Positions 6,324 through 9,464 of a DNA stretch of 9,464 bases are shown here, one piece after another; the first letter of the stretch is position 1; each line of letters opens with the position of its first letter. The translations under genes and the position numbers were made by a program. The notes under the pieces are model-generated. The model saw only the letters and a program-made list of their open reading frames with translations. It had not been told where the DNA came from and did no database searches. The DNA comes from Pseudomonadota bacterium (GTDB lineage Bacteria > Pseudomonadota > Gammaproteobacteria > Pseudomonadales > Pseudohongiellaceae). The stretch is from positions 1 to 9,464 of the forward strand of contig JADFOC010000060.1 of the NCBI GenBank assembly GCA_022563075.1, written 5' to 3'.

Positions 6324-7871
6324 ATGAGAATCATCAAGACCCGGTTTGTCCTAATACTTTCCGCCGCTACCCTGTTTCTGAGCGGCATTGCCGCGGCAGT
6401 CGAGGAGCCGGTCCAACTCACTCAGGGGAAAATAACCGGAGTACAACTGGACAGTGGTGTGCAGAAGTTTCTTGGCATTCCCTTCGCGGCGCCACCGGTG
6501 GGTGATCTGCGCTGGAAGGCACCGCAAGCAGTGATTCCCTGGGGCGGCGTCAGGGCAGCGGATCGAGCCGGGCCCGTGTGTATGCAGCGCGGGAGCAGCT
6601 ACATGAGTGAAGACTGCCTGTATCTGAATGTGTGGACCCAGGCGGATTCGGCGGCCGCCAAGTTGCCGGTGATGGTGTGGATTCATGGTGGTGGCTGGAC
6701 CTTTGGTTCCAGTAGCACGCCTACTTACGACGGGGAGGCCTTTGCCGAAAACGGGGTGGTGTTGGTCTCAGTCAATTACCGCATGAATGGCTTCGGCTGG
6801 ATGGCCCATCCTGCCATCTCTGCCGAATCTGAACGGGGCGTCTCTGGAAATTACGGCATTCTCGATCACCTTGCCGCCTTGGAATGGGTGCGTGACAACG
6901 TGGCCGGCTTCGGTGGCGATCCCGACAATGTGACCATCTTTGGTGAGTCCGCCGGGGGTGGCAGTGTCTATGCTTTGCTGGCCACGCCGCTGGCCCAGGG
7001 GCTGTTTCACAAGGCCATCTCCGAAAGCACCTGGATTACCAACACCAACGTGACTAATTTAGCCAGCCCGAATGGCATCACCAATAGTGCGCAGGCCAGA
7101 GGCGAAGAAGTTATCCAAGCCAAGCTGCAGGAGCTGGGCATGACGGATGGCGACACCCTGGAGAACATGCGCGCGCTTAGCGCCGCGCAGATCATGGAAT
7201 TAGGGTTGGAGGTGTCTCTGATCGTCGATGGCTGGGTTTTCCCGGAGTCGCCGGCGGAGATCTTCGCCGCAGGCGCCCATAACCTGGTGCCTTTGCTGGC
7301 AGGCATCAACGATGGTGAAGGACTGCTATTCATCAGACCGGGGCGTACCTTCGCCTCGGTTGCCGAGCAACGGGAGGCCCGTACCGAAGAGTATGGTGAA
7401 TTCGCTGGCAGTTTATTGGATCACTATGTGGCAGACAGTGACGAGGATATCTTTGTCACCGAAGTGGATTATGTTACCGATGCCATGTTTGCGCGGCCTA
7501 CTCGTGAAATCATCCGCGCCATAGCCCGCACCGGCGAAGACAGTTACATGTATGTGTTTACCCGCAATCTGAATGATCCATCCCAGCGTTCGCCCCATGC
7601 GATGGAATTGCGCTACGTCTTTAATACGCTGCCCGATAGCGCCAGCCAGACCGATCAGGAGATTGCGCAACTGCTGAACGATTATTGGACCCAGTTCGCC
7701 AGGACCGGCACCCCCAATGGCGATGGCTTGCCGGCGTGGCCAGCTTATGATCTGGAGACGCAGTTGCACCAGATATTGGGCGCGGAAGTAGGGCAAGGCT
7801 CGATGTTGCGTAAATCACAACTGGATGAGCTCGATCGGTATTTCGATGATCGTTATAATTCAGTGGAGTAA
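6324..7871 (+). CDS. Exported type B carboxylesterase
   Basis: This 515-residue alpha/beta hydrolase of the carboxylesterase type B (cholinesterase-like) family would hydrolyse carboxylic esters outside the cytoplasm. A Sec signal peptide is clear: basic residues up to position 7, a hydrophobic core, and probable cleavage after the AAA at 23-25. EDCLYLNVW (96-104) is the second family signature. The oxyanion-hole block HGGGW starts at 121. The nucleophile is S209 in FGESAGGG (206-213), with likely partners E332 in INDGEG and H425 in SPHAMELRYVF. The length fits family members and all triad positions are present, so the enzyme should be active. The gene is divergent from ald and followed 91 bases later by another exported hydrolase in the same direction; the two may be co-transcribed, since no terminator is evident between them. 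The substrate cannot be predicted. Confidence 0.94.
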   Translation: MRIIKTRFVLILSAATLFLSGIAAAVEEPVQLTQGKITGVQLDSGVQKFLGIPFAAPPVGDLRWKAPQAVIPWGGVRAADRAGPVCMQRGSSYMSEDCLYLNVWTQADSAAAKLPVMVWIHGGGWTFGSSSTPTYDGEAFAENGVVLVSVNYRMNGFGWMAHPAISAESERGVSGNYGILDHLAALEWVRDNVAGFGGDPDNVTIFGESAGGGSVYALLATPLAQGLFHKAISESTWITNTNVTNLASPNGITNSAQARGEEVIQAKLQELGMTDGDTLENMRALSAAQIMELGLEVSLIVDGWVFPESPAEIFAAGAHNLVPLLAGINDGEGLLFIRPGRTFASVAEQREARTEEYGEFAGSLLDHYVADSDEDIFVTEVDYVTDAMFARPTREIIRAIARTGEDSYMYVFTRNLNDPSQRSPHAMELRYVFNTLPDSASQTDQEIAQLLNDYWTQFARTGTPNGDGLPAWPAYDLETQLHQILGAEVGQGSMLRKSQLDELDRYFDDRYNSVE

Positions 7872-7951
7872 CATCGATCGAATAAATTTAACTGAATGAA
7901 TAACACTGTAAAACCAACAAATAAGAAGAGTTAGGAAAAGCGGATTATAAA

Positions 7952-7957
7952 AAGGGA
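7952..7957 (+). promoter_or_regulatory. Ribosome binding site AAGGGA for the metallo-hydrolase gene
   Basis: AAGGGA is five bases before ATG 7963 and directly abuts the earlier in-frame ATG at 7957, which would have no spacing. It therefore favours the 7963 start. Confidence 0.5.
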
Positions 7958-7962
7958 TGCAA

Positions 7963-8814
7963 ATGATTAATAGAAATATTCGGGTCAGTCTCTTGGGACT
8001 CTGTGTTTTATTGTTAAGCAGCTTTGCGCTGGCGCAGCAATTATCCCCGCGGGATGACCCGGCCCAACAACGAGTCGAACCGTTTCAGGTATTCGACAAT
8101 CTTTATTATGTGGGAGCCAAGTGGGTATCGGCCTGGGTGCTGGAAACCGATCAGGGTCTGATTCTTTTCGATTCCCTGTATGGCGATCTGGTGGACATCG
8201 CCATCGACGGTATTCGCGCACTGGGCATGGACCCCAATGACATACGTTACGTTATAGTCACCCACGCACACTTCGATCATATCGGTGGTGCCAAACGCAT
8301 GCAAGACGAGTTTGGCGCGGTAGTCATGATGACCGAAGCAGACTGGCAGATGACCGAAGTGGAGCCCATCTATCAAGCGTATCCCAAGCCGAGGCGGCAT
8401 CTCACGGTTGGCAATGGCAGTAGTCTTAATCTAGGTCGCACGCGGCTAAGCTTCTTCCAGACCCCCGGCCATACCCCTGGAGTGTTATCCACCCGATTTA
8501 CCGTCTATGACGACGGCTATCCGCATACGGCTTTTATGTTCGGCGGTGTCGGGTTGAATTTCAGTGGTGTGGAACGCACCGAGATGTATATCGACAGCGT
8601 CAAGCGGCTGATGGGGATGGGGGATATCGAAGTGAACGTGCCCAACCACGAAGGGTCTGGCGATGTGTTCGAACGCTATGAATTACTGAAACAACGCCGT
8701 GACGGTGACGCCCATCCCTTCGTCGATCCAGAAAGCTATGAGGCGTGGTTGGAGATTCTCCTGATAAACGCCGAGGACAAGTTGCAGCAGGAGCAAGCTG
8801 CCGCGGCCAATTGA
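7963..8814 (+). CDS. Exported metallo-beta-lactamase-fold hydrolase, subclass B3-like
   Basis: The 283-residue product has a signal peptide (NRNIR basic head, hydrophobic stretch, ALA-QQ cleavage site near residue 24), so it should act in the periplasm or outside. It carries the zinc-binding set of the metallo-beta-lactamase fold: T-H-A-H-F-D-H with H101, H103, D105 and H106, then H170 in TPGHTPG, and H229 in PNHEG. The HxHxDH motif with these later histidines and no Cys ligand resembles subclass B3. The fold also includes lactonases, sulfatases and other esterases, so beta-lactam hydrolysis is only one option. It lies downstream of the carboxylesterase, which suggests a shared role in extracellular ester or lactone breakdown. 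The C-terminus is an Ala- and Gln-rich tail (QQEQAAAAN). The gene converges on the regulator gene with an 18-base gap. Confidence 0.88.
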   Translation: MINRNIRVSLLGLCVLLLSSFALAQQLSPRDDPAQQRVEPFQVFDNLYYVGAKWVSAWVLETDQGLILFDSLYGDLVDIAIDGIRALGMDPNDIRYVIVTHAHFDHIGGAKRMQDEFGAVVMMTEADWQMTEVEPIYQAYPKPRRHLTVGNGSSLNLGRTRLSFFQTPGHTPGVLSTRFTVYDDGYPHTAFMFGGVGLNFSGVERTEMYIDSVKRLMGMGDIEVNVPNHEGSGDVFERYELLKQRRDGDAHPFVDPESYEAWLEILLINAEDKLQQEQAAAAN

Positions 8815-8832
8815 GCACTAACGGGCTGCCCG

Positions 8833-9464
8833 CTAGAGTGAGAGTCGATCGAAGAACTGACGACTCGCCTGGTTGGCCGGGAAATAACTTTCGATCATCA
8901 ATTCCTGCATGCCGATGTCCAGCGCCGTACCAAATTGACTGAGCGTAGTGAACAGGCTCAGGGTCTGACCCGCCATCACATAATCCAGCGTCAGCATCGG
9001 CCCGTCGGCAGGTGCCGCGCCGGGTTGCTGCCAGTTTTCCGGTGGTGACATCTCTAACAGTCGCCGGTAGAGGGCATCGAGCTCTGGTTTTGCATAGGCC
9101 AGTACCTGCTTGCGTAGTCTTCGCAGTAGATGGCTCGCCACTGCATCCCAATTGGCAATATAAGGTCGATAACCATCCGGTCGAAACAGCGCCTCCAGCA
9201 AGTTACGTGTAGGTAGCTGCTGATTCTTATCGAGGATCTGCGCCGACAGCAGCAACTGCGATTTATTCGCCAGCAACACATTCCAGTTGCCATCCACCAC
9301 CAGCGCTGGATATGGATTGTGGTTTTCCAGTATTAAATTCAGCGCCCGTCGCACCGGTTCCATCTCGCTACTGTCGAGGTCCAGTTCCGAATAGGTCGCG
9401 GCGAAACCACCGGAATGCAGCAATAAATTGCTGTCCTTGAGCTGCAAATTCAATACATCTGCCA
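8833..9464 (-). CDS. XRE-family transcriptional regulator, C-terminal MmyB-like ligand-binding domain (5' end outside window)
   Basis: The frame is open to the window edge, and the first visible residues (ADVLNLQLKDSNLLLHSGGF) match the stretch after the helix-turn-helix in MmyB-type XRE regulators, where a pattern like LRERNxLLLAAGF is typical. The next 200 or so residues form the MmyB-like domain: PVRRALNLILENHNPYPALV, then VDGNWNVLLANKSQLLL, then the LEALFRPDGYRPYIANW region. This domain binds small hydrophobic ligands such as fatty acids in characterised relatives. The DNA-binding half is outside the window, so the gene is cut by the window and not shown to be broken. A TTG at 9453 is an apparent start but lies inside the conserved region. 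The target genes are unknown; the gene converges on the metallo-hydrolase gene. Confidence 0.85.
   Translation of the reverse strand, partial: ADVLNLQLKDSNLLLHSGGFAATYSELDLDSSEMEPVRRALNLILENHNPYPALVVDGNWNVLLANKSQLLLSAQILDKNQQLPTRNLLEALFRPDGYRPYIANWDAVASHLLRRLRKQVLAYAKPELDALYRRLLEMSPPENWQQPGAAPADGPMLTLDYVMAGQTLSLFTTLSQFGTALDIGMQELMIESYFPANQASRQFFDRLSL

Noticed and set aside
8822..8832. Short hairpin CGGG-CTG-CCCG in the 18-base gap between the metallo-hydrolase and regulator genes, as a bidirectional terminator
   Set aside because: Only four base pairs and no T-tract on either side; too short to call.
8600..9151. Reverse open frame of 183 codons spanning the ends of the metallo-hydrolase and regulator genes
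   Set aside because: It overlaps two recognised genes in other frames and has no recognisable domain.

Overview
The window is protein-dense chromosomal DNA of moderate GC content. It most resembles a proteobacterium, and my best guess is an environmental gammaproteobacterium. This rests on Shine-Dalgarno-led genes, Sec signal peptides ending in A-x-A, and an acyl-CoA gene set resembling the itaconate locus of Pseudomonas. No rRNA, tRNA, insertion sequence, CRISPR array or phage gene was seen, so the taxonomy stays a guess.

Layout. Positions 1-154 hold the probable 3' end of an unrecognised gene (+). Positions 200-2264 hold a two-gene minus-strand operon: a family III CoA-transferase, preceded by a two-hotdog acyl-CoA hydratase of the mesaconyl/itaconyl-CoA type. 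Divergent from it, 2405-5005 carries a plus-strand operon: a small MaoC hydratase with a TTG start, a CitE-type acyl-CoA lyase and an acyl-CoA dehydrogenase. The dehydrogenase ends tail to tail with an alanine dehydrogenase gene (5002-6129, minus), and the two stop codons share the tetranucleotide TTAA. After a divergent intergenic region, two exported hydrolases follow on the plus strand: a type B carboxylesterase (6324-7871) and a B3-like metallo-beta-lactamase-fold enzyme (7963-8814). The window ends inside a minus-strand gene (8833-9464) whose visible part is the MmyB-type C-terminal domain of an XRE-family regulator.

How the genes may work together. The five acyl-CoA genes form a divergent module fitting catabolism of a branched C5 dicarboxylic acid such as itaconate, mesaconate or methylsuccinate. 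The acid would be activated by CoA transfer, hydrated to a citramalyl- or methylmalyl-type CoA, and cleaved by the lyase to a 2-oxo acid (pyruvate or glyoxylate) plus an acyl-CoA. The dehydrogenase could supply the unsaturated intermediate. Alanine dehydrogenase interconverts pyruvate and L-alanine, so it could use the lyase product, but it is transcribed separately and the link is only inferred. The esterase and the metallo-hydrolase look like a separate periplasmic or secreted pair. No transporter, and no regulator clearly tied to the module, lies in the window. I found no clearly new system; the most notable points are the makeup of the C5-CoA module and the altered active-site motifs of its small hydratase and dehydrogenase.
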